From Crocodylus rhombifer (Eukaryota > Chordata > Crocodylia > Crocodylidae): a stretch of DNA of 64,000 bases. The stretch lies in contig JAVSML010000039.1 in assembly GCA_038503035.1 (NCBI GenBank), positions 558,001-622,000 of the forward strand, written 5' to 3'. The first letter of the stretch is position 1, and each line of letters begins with the position of its first letter. A program made the translations under genes and the position numbers. Under the pieces are notes generated by a model. That model was given only the letters and a program-made list of their open reading frames with translations, was not told the DNA's origin and did not search any database. Of the stretch, positions 12,740-25,129 are shown one piece after another.

Positions 12740-12880
12740 TTTTTTTTACAGTTGGGGAAACTGAGGCACAGACAGGTATACAGACCTTCTCAAAGTCAGC
12801 AAGCCAAAGGCAGCACTGAGAACAGAATTAAGGTAATTTGAGTTTAGTCTCAAACTTTGTCTATTATGCCATGTAGCCTA
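12740..12880 (+). repeat. MIR-type SINE
   Basis: This is recognisable from the conserved central phrase TTGGGGAAACTGAGGCACAG, followed by a decayed version of the MIR run through TCAAAGTCAGCAAG and GAACAGAATT to the 3' part near GCCATGTAGCC. It reads in the forward direction of the consensus. MIRs are ancient tRNA-derived SINEs, and this copy has decayed to match. Confidence 0.75.
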
Positions 12881-12889
12881 GATTAGCAG

Positions 12890-15585
12890 GGAGGTGGGGC
12901 TGGTTGGTTGGTTGGATTTTTGTTTGGGGGTTTTTGCAATTCACAGCAGAAATAAGTTTTGAGAAGGAATTTGATGGTGAAGATGGTTAATAGTTTTAGA
13001 GACTAGCTCAGGGAAGAAGCTCTATATATTAAAGCATGCAACAATTCAAAAAGATCATTGTACAAGTGTACAAATAGGTGACTGAAGTGGTGGAATAGAT
13101 AGAACAAGATAGGACAAAAGAGTAAGTTATGTAGGAGAAACAGAGCTGAGACAAGCTTGTTAAATCTGAATAAGGCACGACAAGAGCCTGCATTGATTTA
13201 CTTAAAAATAACTATAATTATACTTGGTCACTGATTCTGCTATGTCCATGCTATACTCCATGAGTATCCTTCTAGGGAAACCAAAGCAGCAACAAGCCAA
13301 ATCATGCTCTTAACCCAGGCTACAACAGTCTTGATATTGAAGGCTTGTGATAGGCAAAGCAATCACTGACTGAATATCTCCAGCCTTTCACAACACTTGT
13401 GAAGAAACTGATAACACTCAACACTCCACAGGAACCTGAAACAAAATGTGCTGTACCCAGACAATTGTGCAATGCTGTATATGGAGTGAAAAGTTTTTTT
13501 TATAACCCTCACTGGTGACAACTTTATGCCTTGAAGTATGAGACAGGATTACCCTTATCATCTTGCAAAGCTATAAATATTATTTAGTTGTCATAAAATC
13601 TAGCATTAGGGTTTTACTTAAATCAATCTAACATTGCTTGTTGAGACTGGGATATAGGGCTTTCAGCCTGTAAATATTCTAACAATGCAGTGGGCAGCCT
13701 TGAACCCGCTTCAAAGATATTTGAATACCAGCAAAGCTTGGGACAAAATATGCAGTTTCCTGCTACTACTTTGACTCAGTTAGGAGTAGAATTGGACAAA
13801 TAATGGGGGAGGAAAAGGATTACTCATCAAGGAAAATTTTCAAAATGGGAGTGGGGTGAGTTTGGGAGATGGGAAGTGTGATGAATCAAACTGGTTATTG
13901 TGGATTATGGTTTTAAAGATGATTGCCCACATGCAGATCTGGACAGTTTGCTGGGGTGTAACCAAGCAAAGGAACAAGGTACATTAGCTAACTGCCTGAA
14001 AGCTCCCTTCCATCTCATGCAGAATGGATTTCAGCCATAGTAGAAAATCTAGGGCCTACAACTAGACCTGCCATTATAGTATTTGTATAGCCCTCAGGGC
14101 TTTGCACTGTTGCATTTGTCTTCCACGCTTTCTTTTCTGGGTAAAACATGTTGCCTAGAAACATCTTAGAATAAAACTTGTCAGGACAAGATGGGTAGTA
14201 TTTATGGGAAATGAAATAGCACTACTTTGTTCATCAGCTCTCCATTGTACTTCACTAAGGCTTAAAATGTCTTTGGAAACAAAGTGGTATTACCAGCCGC
14301 AGTAGGGGATGCCAGCTGACCTTTTCTTCTGTGGCAACTGAAAATGGAAGGCTCAGTATCACAGCTGCTGATACATCTCCTATCTCATTTGAAATCATTC
14401 AAGATGTCCAGAAACATCTGGATCAAACAAAAGATTGATAGAAATTCAAGCAAAATAATGGTTTTTTTTCGTTACATCATTATTCATCATGTGCTTCTTG
14501 TAGAAGCTATAAAACGCATATCATTGTTGGAACTTCTGGGGATATCACAAACCACTCTGGTTTCAGGGCTTGGGGGGGAGGGGTCATACAGATTTTCTTG
14601 TGTCTGTTGTGCTGACAGAGCAGGCATAGGCTCACTGGAAAGCCAAAGTTATGCTGCATCCATTTATGTTGGATCTATCTATCTCTGTATAGATCATGTT
14701 ATGCTATCTGTCTGTATCTTTATGATTTTGATTGTGGTTTAGCCAAAAGAAAAAAGGGAGTAGGCACAAATGCTTAGTAATTCTTGGTATTCTGATACCA
14801 GGGCAAGAACACCTAAGCACAGACAGAATCACCAATGGGATGGGCACCCACATTATTGTCTGCTTGTAATGGGAAAAACAACTGCACAATAGTGAAGGCA
14901 TCTGCAAGAAATGGTCCATCAGGTCAGAGGAATGCCAGGTGTTCCAGGGAGATGAAGGTGCAGGGCCTGGCTTGGAGGTCATTTAGAGTATATCTGTGAT
15001 AAAATTAGGGTCTCCCAGGATTTGGAGAGTCAAAGCACCCAGCAGTCAGGGCTGGCAGAATCAACAGGAAGGCTAAACTCTGAAAATACTAGCAGGTGTC
15101 TCCAAAGGACTGGGGTATAGCCAGATGATAGGGTAAGAAATTATATTTGTCTCTTTTTCTGTCTTCAAATTTATAATCTGGTATTTTTGTCTAATTCTTT
15201 TCTCCTATATAAGAAATACTTTTCTTTTGTCTCTGATTACCTATGGCAAAGAGTGATTTCTGAAAGAGTGATATTTCAAACTTACCCATTCTACAGAAAG
15301 GGGAACCCAAAAGTTATTTTACAACCTGAAAGGGAGGCCACCTAAGGCTGGCAGACTGCTGGATCAGTGAGGTCTGCTATAATGGCAGTGGAGCTGAGGC
15401 TTGCAAGGATAAGAAGTCCCAAAGAAAAGACCAAGGTTTTCTCTGGGATAACAAGTGGCAGGACAGCAGGGAGAAACTTGGTGCTCTGGGGGTAATCTGT
15501 GGGAAGGTTTGTGACAGGGGAAGAAGCATTTTTAAAGAAAAGAAATGTTTAACTATATTGCTTTTTTCTGTTGCTGTTTTGTTTT
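12890..15585. other. stretch without recognisable gene or repeat
   Basis: Unique-looking AT-rich sequence. The 132-codon frame at 14,344-14,742 has no recognisable domain and contains simple A/T-rich words; I treat it as chance. I see no transposon ends. Confidence 0.45.
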
Positions 15586-15588
15586 TTT

Positions 15589-16170
15589 AGGGTTACCATA
15601 TTTCCAGGATCAAAAAAGTGGATATCTGTGGAAGGGAGGGGATAGAGTGGGGAGAGGAAGGGATGGGTATATGATTGTTGTGGGGGACAGTAATATGCCT
15701 GTTCCCTGCCTCTGCCCCTCACTCCTGAGCTCCTGCCCCCCAGGCCCTGCCCCCTCCCTCCCTCCAGCCCTAATGGTGCCCCTCACTCCTGACCCACAGC
15801 CCCTTCCCCCAGCCCTGCCAGTGCCCTTCACTCCCACCACAGAGCACCCTGTCCTGCCAGCCCTGCTGCCCATGCAGCTACTGCCTGTGCATGTGTGCAT
15901 TCACACACGCACACATTTACTTACCAGGGCCTGCATGCAGAGCACATGACCCCTAACGGCCAATCGCCTTGCCTGCTGCTCCCAGCCCCAAGCATCCAAG
16001 CTGCCCATTCCTGGGAAAAGCAGAGGCAAAGGAAAAACCCAGACTCTTGCTCACATTTTAAAAACCCACCCAGACACGAGTACAGGGGACCGTAAAAGAG
16101 GAAATGTCCAGGAAAACGTGGACATAAAGGGGCATTTTCCAGCCTTTTTTCCACCATTGTTAAAAACCCT
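15589..16170. mobile_element. degraded DNA transposon with GC-rich middle
   Basis: The left part begins TAGGGTTACCATATTTCCAG and continues into a GTGGATAT phrase. The right part contains AAATGTCCAGGAAAACG followed by TGGACAT. These paired phrases are what I recall for a common sauropsid DNA transposon that starts TAGGGTTACCATA, although the right terminus is not preserved as a clean inverse of the left one. The middle is C-rich (CCCTGCCCCCTCCCTCC-type) with a CA-rich patch near 15,900. No target duplication could be fixed. Confidence 0.5.
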
Positions 16171-16659
16171 TCTGGTCTATCTTCCACATCAGTCCTACAA
16201 ATCTTGCTAGTTTAAAATTATCTTGAAATTATTTTGGGCTGGGATGAGACGATCTAAAACAGGAACACATCCTTAAATTTCTCAGGATAAGGCTATGTTA
16301 AGTGTTGGGTTTTTTTAGCTGCTCTTTACCTCAGTCCAAAAATCATCAGCATTTGTCTCTATCTTGCTAGAACTAGCATGGCTTCCAAGGGCTTTTGCTG
16401 AGTTTCAGAAAAGCTGCTACTCCCTCATCATCACTCAGTGTGCCCAAGCCTAATACTTCTCAGACTGGGGTTTTTGAAGCCTCCACACCTTGGACTATGT
16501 ACTTCTAAGTAAAATGTAACATTTTGCCATTGACATAAAGTAGGCAGACTACTACTAGAGACTAGTCTAGCTGATTTAAAAAACATGCCGTCCGTGAAAT
16601 CCTTCAGTCCGTAGCCGTAGACAGCAGACCAGATTTTTTTTAAGTCCCCAGAGATGCCA

Positions 16660-17430
16660 TCAGGCACCTAACAGATCCACAAAAGGAGTTAGGCATGTAA
16701 GTCCAGCCTAACTCCCACTATAGGCATCCAAGTCCAAAACTGTATTCTTCAAAACCCTACCTCAGCTGCTGCCTAAAACTGCAAGTCCTTAAAATACTTA
16801 TATGCCTCCATTTTCAATAATAATGTTTCCTAGTCACCTACAAGGTCAGCTACTGGGCATGCTAAAAAATACCTCAGTCTTGACAGTGCTGAGCCACTAG
16901 CTCATACTTGAGCCCTGTTAGGCTCCTCAAACTCTTGGTATTCTCCTATCTCATTTGCAGGGCCTGAACTCTTAGGTGCTTTCAAAGCAGAGTGGATTGA
17001 GCCCTACCCAGAAACAGCTCCTGCTGCCATAGGAGACCTGAAATTCAGGTGCTTCTTCCATACCACTAGATGAGAGAACCATGTTCGTTTTTGTATACTC
17101 CCTTTCTTTAGTCCAGTGAATCCTTAATTAATCCATGCTAAGTGGATCAGTTTGACAGGAAGGACTGGTAGCTTCTCTTCTCTCCCAGTCTAAGCCCAGT
17201 GACTAGGGCACTCTTGGTGGGGGGCATAAGAGTTCGAATCGTAGCCAGCAGGGAAGAAAAATTAATTCAAGTTTCTAATATCCGGCATCAGTGAATTCTG
17301 ATTAGAGAGGCATCTTTCTGAAGCCCAAAGTGAGGTGACTGTATCTAACAGGAAGGCAGGATTTAAAAGACTCTCTTCAACCTATGGCATCTCCGTAACT
17401 AGTTTAGGCAGTACCTCAGTCAGCATGCCA
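16660..17430. repeat. interspersed repeat with tRNA-like promoter boxes
   Basis: The left part is rich in AGGCACCTAAC/AGTTAGGCATG-type phrases. Near 17,200-17,245 there is a tRNA-like module: AGCCCAGTGAC resembles an A box, and GTTCGAATC (17,232-17,240) matches the core of a Pol III B box, about 30 nt downstream. No cloverleaf is evident, so this is a repeat and not a tRNA gene. Related copies lie near 9,355 and 28,200. Confidence 0.5.
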
Positions 17431-18243
17431 GCATGTTAGGAGTTCCTTTTTGATACAGCTAACTCTTTCCATTCACTGCATAGTAAAAAAGGTTTCTAAC
17501 AGATGGGTGTGGATTTTGTTATACTAGCAAGGCCTAGGTCCTTTTATAGATCCAGCATTTAGCTGGTTTCAAACATTCATGAAACACCTGGGCACTGTTA
17601 AAAGTTTAGTCATATGTTATCAGCGAAGGCAAGGTTTCACTTGTGCTTTAGGTTCAGTTGGTCAAATTTTATCCTCAGCTATATCCACATACTCCCATGT
17701 CTTGGACTTTATGGATGTGTAGGCAGAATTTCACTCCATGGCATGTACAGAAATTAGCTTAATGTCTGGCTAGTTTAACAGGAAGCAAGATGATTTCACC
17801 ATCCAAAGGGAGTCCTCAGGGGCTACACAGTGTACCCTGCTGTTTTCTGGCAATTCCAGAGCTCCCTTCTGCTGCACCCATTCTTAACTATTGGAAAGGT
17901 CCCTTGAGGCCAATGGTAACTGATATTGTTGGCTCTACTCTGCATTAGAAACCAGCCTAACATGGAAGCCTGCAAGATCAAGGAGAATAAATGTAGTTTT
18001 ACACCTTCCCCTTCCTATACTCTGTGCCAACCACTTGCCAGTTACAGCCCTGGATCTGAACCACTGATTTCACATGGGAGTCTCTTGTCCTTGCAAGTAT
18101 TTTTATTTCGTTTCATATAGTGCCCAGTTATCATGTCGACTATTACTAGTACTTTTCTTAGTCTGTTATAAATAGCGTAACACCTAGTTTCAGTGATTAT
18201 CATATCTGCAGGTTGCAAGTTTTTTTCCCCTCCTTCCCACAGA
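17431..18243. other. stretch without recognisable gene or repeat
   Basis: Unique-looking sequence; the reading frames are short and without recognisable domains. Confidence 0.45.
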
Positions 18244-18599
18244 CAGAACTGGTCTTAAGAGTGGGTGACATGGGCAACCGCCCAGGGCACCATAGTCAGG
18301 GGGGTGCGCACGCACCCACACACACGCGCACACGTTAGCAGCCCATGCTCACAGCAGTGCTATCCCCCAACACTGCCCTGGCCAATCCCCACCCCCAGGG
18401 AGAAGGAGCAGTGCCCAGCCCAGCCCACCACCTGAATCCAGCTGCTGCTCAGGAGAAGCCAGGCTGGGCACATGCAGGTGGGGTGGCACCTGCTCCAGTC
18501 CACCCACCTTGCTCGTGCCTGCAGCAGCACTGCTGATTTGTGGGGAGGCACCAAAATACAAGTTCACCCAGGGCACCATTTTCTCTAAGTCTGGCTCTG
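18244..18599 (+). mobile_element. hAT-like GC-rich element (family 3, copy 1)
   Basis: The left end is CAGAACTGGTCTTAAGAG and the right end, reverse-complemented, CAGAGCCAGACTTAGAG. The flanking octamers CCCACAGA (18,236-18,243) and TTCATAGA (18,600-18,607) match at 5 of 8 positions, and all three differences are C/T transitions. A CA-rich stretch at about 18,305-18,335 and the phrase CCCAGCCCAGCC recur in the second copy at 46,588-47,002. No transposase. The ends and the octamer fit hAT. Confidence 0.65.
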
Positions 18600-20931
18600 T
18601 TCATAGATAACATTAATCCTTGATAAAGCATTTGAACATATCCATGGGCATTCCTGGATTATCTCAGGAGACATTCTGACTTTATATGCCCACAGTTCTT
18701 TTATAAGGTATGGTATGGTCCTGTCTCTCCCTCTTAGTCTGTTGGGCTGATGGCAACATGTCATGGGCATCTGACCAGTCTGACTGCATTTAGAAATTGG
18801 GACATGGGTGTTATCAGTATATCGTACAGCACCACTGTCACCATTTAGTCACCATCTCCTACAGTTGAGTTGCCATGGAGTTATTGCATAGTTTTCACAA
18901 AATAACAGTGTTATTTTAAGAGAGCTATGCAATTAACTCCTGTCACTGGTCCATGGAGCTCACTTAGTCATTAATGATGCTGTTTGTTGGAATGGTAGTT
19001 AGCTTACTGAATTCCCATTGATGGAAAACTTGTGAGGTTGGATTTTACTGGATGATTCAATATGTTTCTGTGGAATAAGAGCAAGTATGCAATACTGATA
19101 CTAGATGACAGCACATAGGCTGAATGTCAGGAGAAAATTAGCACTTCACTTGAATGTGTTTGAGTGGCTTTGCTTCATTCCTCTGGCAAGAGTAACCAAA
19201 TTATAAGAGGCATTTTTTCCATGCTGTATAGCCAACAGTGTTGTGTGTTAGCCTGCAGCATGATGTCTAAACTTGGAAATTTCATTGCTTTGAAGGTGGA
19301 CTAAACATTTTCTTTTTGGAAAGCCTATGTCCATTTCCTTCCCCTGCTCCTTCCAGTAAAAAAATATTTTATTCAATCTCTATCAGCTTCCTATGAAGAA
19401 TCACCTCTTGAAGAGATTTTTCCTTTGCAGCTGATATGCCACTGACCTCCTTAAACACACTGGAAATACTTACAGGAAGGAAAAAAGGAAGGAGGCCTTA
19501 GTGTAAGCACAAACCTGTCACTGAGAATCAAAGGTGAACAGAAACCCTGAAGTGTTCAGATATATTTCCTTTTATTTTCTTTCCTTTTTTTTTTTACCTT
19601 TCCAGTTCTCTAGAAATCACATGAGAAAAGCTATTGATCACTGCATACTCCAGCTGGCACTGGAGACACCAGCACAGAAATCTTACAAGGAAGACTTTTA
19701 TAGTACTCCCAGTCTAAATTTAGAGACTAAATATATTTGGGTAATTTGAATATGTATCCACACTGCTATGAGAGAAACCTGAATACAGAGCCTTTGGGAA
19801 CTTGCCTCTAAATCTACTCAAAAGCATCTAACCTCAAATCAAGTTATTTTCCCACTTCAGGATATGGTGAAAGAATTGAGCCTCACCCTAAGAAATTGGC
19901 TAAACAGTTTATAGAAGTTAACATTGCCTCTGCAACTGAGATGAGAACAGCCTGAACAAGGGCGTTGCAGTCTTAGGAAAGCACTTCTAGCAGTATTCAA
20001 TAATTTTTTTTTTTTTGTTCCTAACTATATTTGAAAAAAAACATAAAAGTATGCATTTTATGAATCAATCTCCAAATCTATGATTACTAAGGGCTTTGTT
20101 AGCTTGGCTCCCTTATTTGGCTCCTCTGTAGCTGGAGATCTGTGTCATGTGCCTGGCTGACCTCCCAGCACCACCTACTTCCACTGAATTAGATGCCATG
20201 GGATCCCACCCAAAGGAGTCAGTCCTCCCTTGAAACAATGAGTAATTCTTATGAGACACAACTGGAACAGTGTTGCAGGGGCACGGGAAGCCCTGATAAC
20301 ATCGCTCAAGCCACAGCATTCCTTTGTGTCGGCAGACATAAGTGGGATGTTCCATCCTAAGCCTTACAGAGCAAAAGGAAGTGGGCCCTGAAACACAATG
20401 TTCATTGAAATTGGCTTTCATCTGAGGAATCTCAGTGTTAACTACCGCTTGGTGATGTGCGTTCCATGTGTAGTTGTGTTCTTCTGATGCATTTCCTTTG
20501 TTTGTTCCAGAGGGATAGCAGCACCTTAAAGCAGACATACAATATAATTAGGTATAAAGCATTAGTCTGTGCTTTGGAAAATATTAGGGTGAGGTAACAA
20601 ATGTGTCTTAGCCTATTGTGAAAGCAGATAATATTCCTAATTGTCACCCCATCTCCTCCTCTCTCTGCATGAGTATTGCACTTGTTTAATGAGTACTGCA
20701 CTTGTTGATAAAACAGCTTAAAGGCATGTGAATCTATTGCCAATCATCCTGCGAGAATCTGCATTTAGCAGATAGTCTTTCATTACAAGCAAAGGTCATG
20801 TATGCTCACATTGCTGTAAGACTTAAAGGGTACATGGCTTGAGAACAGTGCTATTACACGGAGGAAACTATAGCTACTTAGAAAGTGCTGTGATTTACAG
20901 TTACTTCACTATGTTCTGCATGTTACAGATG
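18600..20931. other. stretch without recognisable gene or repeat
   Basis: AT-rich, unique-looking. The 141- and 101-codon minus-strand frames at 20,113-20,743 overlap each other and carry no domain I recognise; I consider them chance frames. Confidence 0.45.
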
Positions 20932-20939
20932 GTGTAGAA

Positions 20940-21148
20940 CAGTGGGGCCCAAAATCTTTGGCAAGCGTGCCACAAATTAGCTTCACACCTTCCCCAAATG
21001 CCACTCCAATCCTTTTCCTCTGCCCAGTCTGCCATTCTGTTTTCCGTTCCTTACTCTGTGTACCCTGCCCGAAACTCAGGCTGTGCTTTCTGCTTCCTCC
21101 CCTTTCTACTGCTGTGCTGCTTGCCCATGCCACAGGTTGGCCAAGCCA
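20940..21148. mobile_element. hAT-like MITE with 7/8 target duplication
   Basis: The left end CAGTGGGGCCCAAAATC is followed by TTTGGCAAGCGTGCCAC, a known style of hAT end. The right end ends in GGTTGGCCAAGCCA. The flanking octamers are GTGTAGAA (20,932-20,939) and GTCTAGAA (21,149-21,156), 7 of 8 identical. The right inverted repeat is weak, so the right boundary rests on the octamer. No coding capacity. Confidence 0.6.
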
Positions 21149-21156
21149 GTCTAGAA

Positions 21157-22440
21157 AATCACCATTATCAAGGAAAAGGCATTTTACCCATGAAACTATG
21201 ACACCCTGTTTCTACTTTTACTTTGTGCTTTACTTTTCACAGTGCTACAACTTAAAGTGCTATTTCAGGTTTTGTTGGCTTTGTTGTCATTTGTAAAAAA
21301 TTATAATCAAATGCACTTGCAAGTGCTTAGCAAATATCTAAGCAAAGAGTTGCTTTCATGGACGAAGCTGCATTACCATTATGTGTTACTGTTTATGTGC
21401 AACATATAGGTATATTATCAAGTATGCCAGTGTAAGGACAGTAGGAGCTTCTAAGAAGCTAATGTTATTGGTGAATCCCTGGGAATAAATTGCCCGTTGT
21501 GTTACAGGGCACAGCATAAAGACACAGGCACATCTACTTCTTCTTTGGCATCCCTTAATCGGAAATGAGTCAAAAGGATTCAAACTGCAGCAGGATGACA
21601 TCGGTAAGAGGGAACTCTGCTTCAGTACACTACTTATTAGATCTGGGCCTGACACCAAACCTTGGACCAGACTAGGCCTGCACTTGGAACAGATCTGCAA
21701 TCCGGATCTGAAAATGTATTTTGACGTTTGGGCCCTATGCCACTACTTACCATGCTGACAATTTATCAGACAGAGAAGAGAATTCCAGGCCAGAAGGAGA
21801 TTGTGTGCGCGTGGGCGGGTGGGAGATTAGCGGTTTCCAGAATAGAATCATTTCACAGCTCATTTTAGAAACAAAGTTTATTTTTAAAATGTCATATCTC
21901 TAAACACTTCACTGACATACCCCTGCCGTGCTGCCCACGGAGAATTTGTGAGAAAGGAGTCTGAGCTCCAGCAGCCTCTAGTGAATAAGTATTACTCAGC
22001 TTTGCTGGAAGGGGAGGGCAGAAGGAAGAAGAATCTTATCCTGCTCTTGGGCACCTTCATCTCAAATACCAGATGTCATGAGGCTCCATGAGTAAGTGAT
22101 GAACTGCTGTGGGAGTAAGGAATGTATGGCAGCTGTGCTAGATGGGAGCCAATGGAAAAATCAGTAAAAGCAGAGAAGTGAACCACAAGATCAGAGGAAA
22201 ATAAATTACAAGTTATGAGTCAAAGACGGAAATCAAATGGCCTTTAAATGCTCTGTAACTTTGAAGTGTTGTTTTCCTCACTCCCTGGGTGCTGGCTGAA
22301 AACAAGTGGCCAGAAGGCAGGGGCGAAGAAAGTGGAAAAGTTCAGACCAATAATCAAAGGATAATTCAGGCTGATGTGTGAGGCACATCAGTAATCATCA
22401 GTATTGCAGTAGAGTTCAAAGGCATCAACCACATTTGGGC
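21157..22440. other. stretch without recognisable gene
   Basis: Unique-looking sequence with no transposon ends. Just beyond it, 22,445-22,510 reads GTTAGGTGCTGTACAAATAC and onward, a phrase seen in ancient vertebrate SINE remnants. It is too short to classify. Confidence 0.4.
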
Positions 22441-22699
22441 TTTCCTGTGTTAGGTGCTGTACAAATACACAGCCCTCGTTCAAAGAACTTTTACACTATG
22501 GAATAACGTAACATCTCTCAAGACATGTTTTAAGGCTTTCCTACCACAGTCATTTAACAACAGGTTTGACAAAAGACTCAAAACCACACCATAAACAGCA
22601 GTCCATCATAAAACAAGATGGATTCTGGATCCTAATAGGTAGATGAGTACTAAATTATCACATCTAGCCACCATATCATTTGTCTAAATAATAATATCA

Positions 22700-23033
22700 G
22701 ATGAAATCAGCCGTTGCACACAAGCTCAAGCCTCTCTGATTCAATTAGTTTATAACTGGGGTGTCAAGATGCAGCCCATGGAGCCCTGTAATCCAACCTA
22801 CAGTGCACAGGGCTGGGCCAGTGTACTGCATGCAGCACCCATGCCAGACTGGCTCTGTATGCTGGATCCAGCATGCAAGGCTGGTCTGTGGCCCTGATCC
22901 AATCTTTAGACCAGCCCCACACCCCTTATCTTGCCTGAAGGGCCAAAGGAGTTTGATACTCCTGGTCTATAAGGTGTACCTCTATACTGTGTCCTGCCTA
23001 ACTTCAGACTAACACAGCTAACTACTACTTTAT
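22700..23033 (+). repeat. interspersed repeat of the AGACTAACACAGCTA family, interrupted
   Basis: The left part contains CAAGCTCAAGCCTCTCTGAT and ATTCAATTAGTTTATAA. After an insertion the repeat resumes at GTCTATAAGGTGTACCTC and ends with CAGACTAACACAGCTAACTA. A second fragment of the same family, AAAGCTCATGCCTCTCTGAA then TCAGTTAGTT, sits at 23,174-23,203 directly before a CR1. The 3' motif AGACTAACACAGCTA resembles the end of the SINE-like repeat at 5,660 and 61,548. The family name is not recognised. Confidence 0.55.
22756..22964. mobile_element. hAT-like MITE nested in another repeat
   Basis: The ends are CTGGGGTGTCAAGATGC and, reverse-complemented from the right, CAGGAGTATCAAACTCC. The flanking octamers GTTTATAA (22,748-22,755) and GTCTATAA (22,965-22,972) are 7 of 8 identical. 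The host repeat reads continuously across the site once the insert and one octamer are removed, which confirms the boundaries. No coding capacity. Confidence 0.8.
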
Positions 23034-23214
23034 GAGAAATTATTCTTGGGTACATCTGAACAGTAAAAATCCATCTTGTATTCAGGACATTAACATTTTC
23101 TAGCTATAATAGGTAGTTAGTCTACTAGGAACCAGAATCAGTCTATTCTACTGACCTCTGAACCATACCAATGAAAGCTCATGCCTCTCTGAATCAGTTA
23201 GTTATTCAAGTGCC

Positions 23215-23917
23215 AGCATGTGCCTGAACCACTATGAAATGGCATCTGCATCTGAAAGGGACCTCTGGGTGACAATCGACCAGAAGACGAACATGAGCCA
23301 ACAGTGCAATGAAGTTGCCAGAAGGGTGAACAGAACTCTGGCGTGTATCAGCTGATGTGTTCCCAACAAATCCAGAGAGGTGCTTCTCCCACTCTACTCA
23401 GCACTGGTGAGGCCGCAGTTGGAGTACCATCTCCAGTTCTTGGAACTGCACTTCAGGAAGGATGTAGATCAGCTTAAGAGGGTACAGAGAAGGACCACCC
23501 ATATGACTAGGGTCCTGGAGGATAGGCCCTATGAGGAGAGACTCCGGGAACTGGGTCTGTTCAGCCTGAATAAGAGAAGACTGAGAGGTGACTTGATAGC
23601 CACCTACAAGTATGTCAGGGTAAACACCAAAATCTAGGGGAGCAACTCTTCAGGAAAGCACCCCCTGAGAGGACGAGAACCAATGGACACAAGCAAACTA
23701 AGGAAAAATTTAGAAAAACTAAGGAAAAACTTCTTTTCCATATGGGTAACTAGAATCTGGAATACACTCCCAGCAGAGTTGGCACAGTCACCATCCTTGG
23801 AGGTGTTCAAGAGGAAGCATTTGAGCCCAATAACCTCCTGCACAGTGCCCAAGGCAGGGGACTGGATTTGACAATCTTACAGGTCCCTTCCGGTCCTTTG
23901 ATTATATGATTCTATAA
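23215..23917 (+). mobile_element. CR1 LINE, 3' fragment
   Basis: The fragment carries the C-terminal part of CR1 ORF2. The phrases are [44 protein letters not shown] and [10 protein letters not shown], then, after stops, NTLPAELAQSPSLEVFKRKH. This is the region after the reverse transcriptase core. The 3' end is GGTCCCTTCCGGTCCTTTGA followed by ATTATATGATTCTATA, the CR1-style terminal repeat. It is 5'-truncated, as is usual for LINEs, broken by several stops and not functional. Confidence 0.9.
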
Positions 23918-24154
23918 AATGGTTATAGCTGTTGTGGATAGAATTGCTGCAACTGAATTTTTTTTTTTGCTCTGCTATACCCCTGTAATTCATTTTTTAA
24001 TGAGGGGTGGTAAGGAATTTCTCTGCCTTCACATTTCAGCAATTTAGAATTTTTAGCAGATTAGAATCATCTTATAGTGGCAGTGGTATCAGCAAACACC
24101 AGTGCTATCTGGTAGTTATTCGACTTTCTGCCTGAGTGGACATATCATCTAGAG

Positions 24155-24466
24155 CAGTGTTTCTCAACCCATCGTATGCATACCCCTATGGGTATGCAAG
24201 ACATGAGCAGGGGGTACACAGGTGCTGTGTTTTGGTCTTTGCCTGCTCAGGCCAGAAGTTCTGGCTGCCACCCCTCCCTGGTGCTCCAGGGCCTTCACTC
24301 CTCAGCATCAGTGTGCTAGGGGATAGGGAGGGAGGCCCTGCATAGTCTGCTTTGGGACTTGGCTCACGGCAACGAAACCAGAAGTGCCACAGTGAGACTT
24401 CTGGTTTTGCTTTCGCTGTGTCAGTCAACAGGGGATACATAAGGTGCCAAAGGTTGAGAACCACTG
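24155..24466. mobile_element. hAT-like MITE with perfect 8-bp duplication
   Basis: The left end is CAGTGTTTCTCAACC and the right end, reverse-complemented, CAGTGGTTCTCAACC, 14 of 15 identical. The flanking octamers are ATCTAGAG at 24,147-24,154 and again at 24,467-24,474, a perfect duplication. The CAGTGGTTCTCAACC end is characteristic of hAT elements of the Charlie/MER type. At 312 bp it has no transposase and was mobilised in trans. Confidence 0.92.
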
Positions 24467-24474
24467 ATCTAGAG

Positions 24475-25129
24475 CCATGTCATGAACCCACCAATGTGAT
24501 TTTCATCCTTGTTAATATTTTCCAGGGAGAAGCCAAAGAACAAAAGGAAGCTGAATTATTCTTCAGCCATGGTATCAGGATGTAGTTGATTGCTATGTTG
24601 GTGTACTGCACAGGGGTTGCTGCTGTTCATGGTGTGGTTGTCCTATTAACAAACACAACCAAATCAGCTGGAAATAGCAATTAGTGCCATAAGGAACCTA
24701 GAACAGGAAAGTGAGTCGTAACAGTCTTCAAGCTTAGCATAGGAGGAGATCCTACTAACAGTTATGTGCTGCTGAGAGGTGGTCTGTTTCCCACAAGAAT
24801 AGACGGTGTGAGTTTTAAGAAGATATTATTGGCAAAGGCTAGATGCTGCAGAGAGCCGCTGTGTATTCCCATCTCCTCAAAAGAAGAGAGATCTTTGAAT
24901 TTAGTCTCCATTTAAAAGAGTTGTACTCAAGTCATCCAGCCATGCAGGCCATATGAGTGTTGTAGAGCCAGTCTGTAGGCCATATCTGAGGTGCAGGTTT
25001 GCTCCTTGATCCCTATCCAGCACATGGAGTTGGTGTACAGGCCTGACCCAACATGTGAACCTGCATTGTCTGGCCCACAGGGCTCCCCGCACATATATTT
25101 GACAAAAGGGTTAGCAGTGACTGCATTAA
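24475..25129. other. stretch without recognisable gene
   Basis: Mostly unique. The part from about 24,915 to 25,100 is richer in GC and may be an old transposon interior cut by the CR1 that follows, since 25,380-25,490 has similar composition. The ends were not resolved. Confidence 0.35.

Noticed and set aside
17190..17250. tRNA gene
   Set aside because: Only box-like motifs are present; no acceptor stem or cloverleaf can be formed, and related copies are diverged repeats.
18300..18340. CA-rich microsatellite as an independent feature
   Set aside because: It is part of a transposon family, since the copy at 46,640-46,690 has the same patch.
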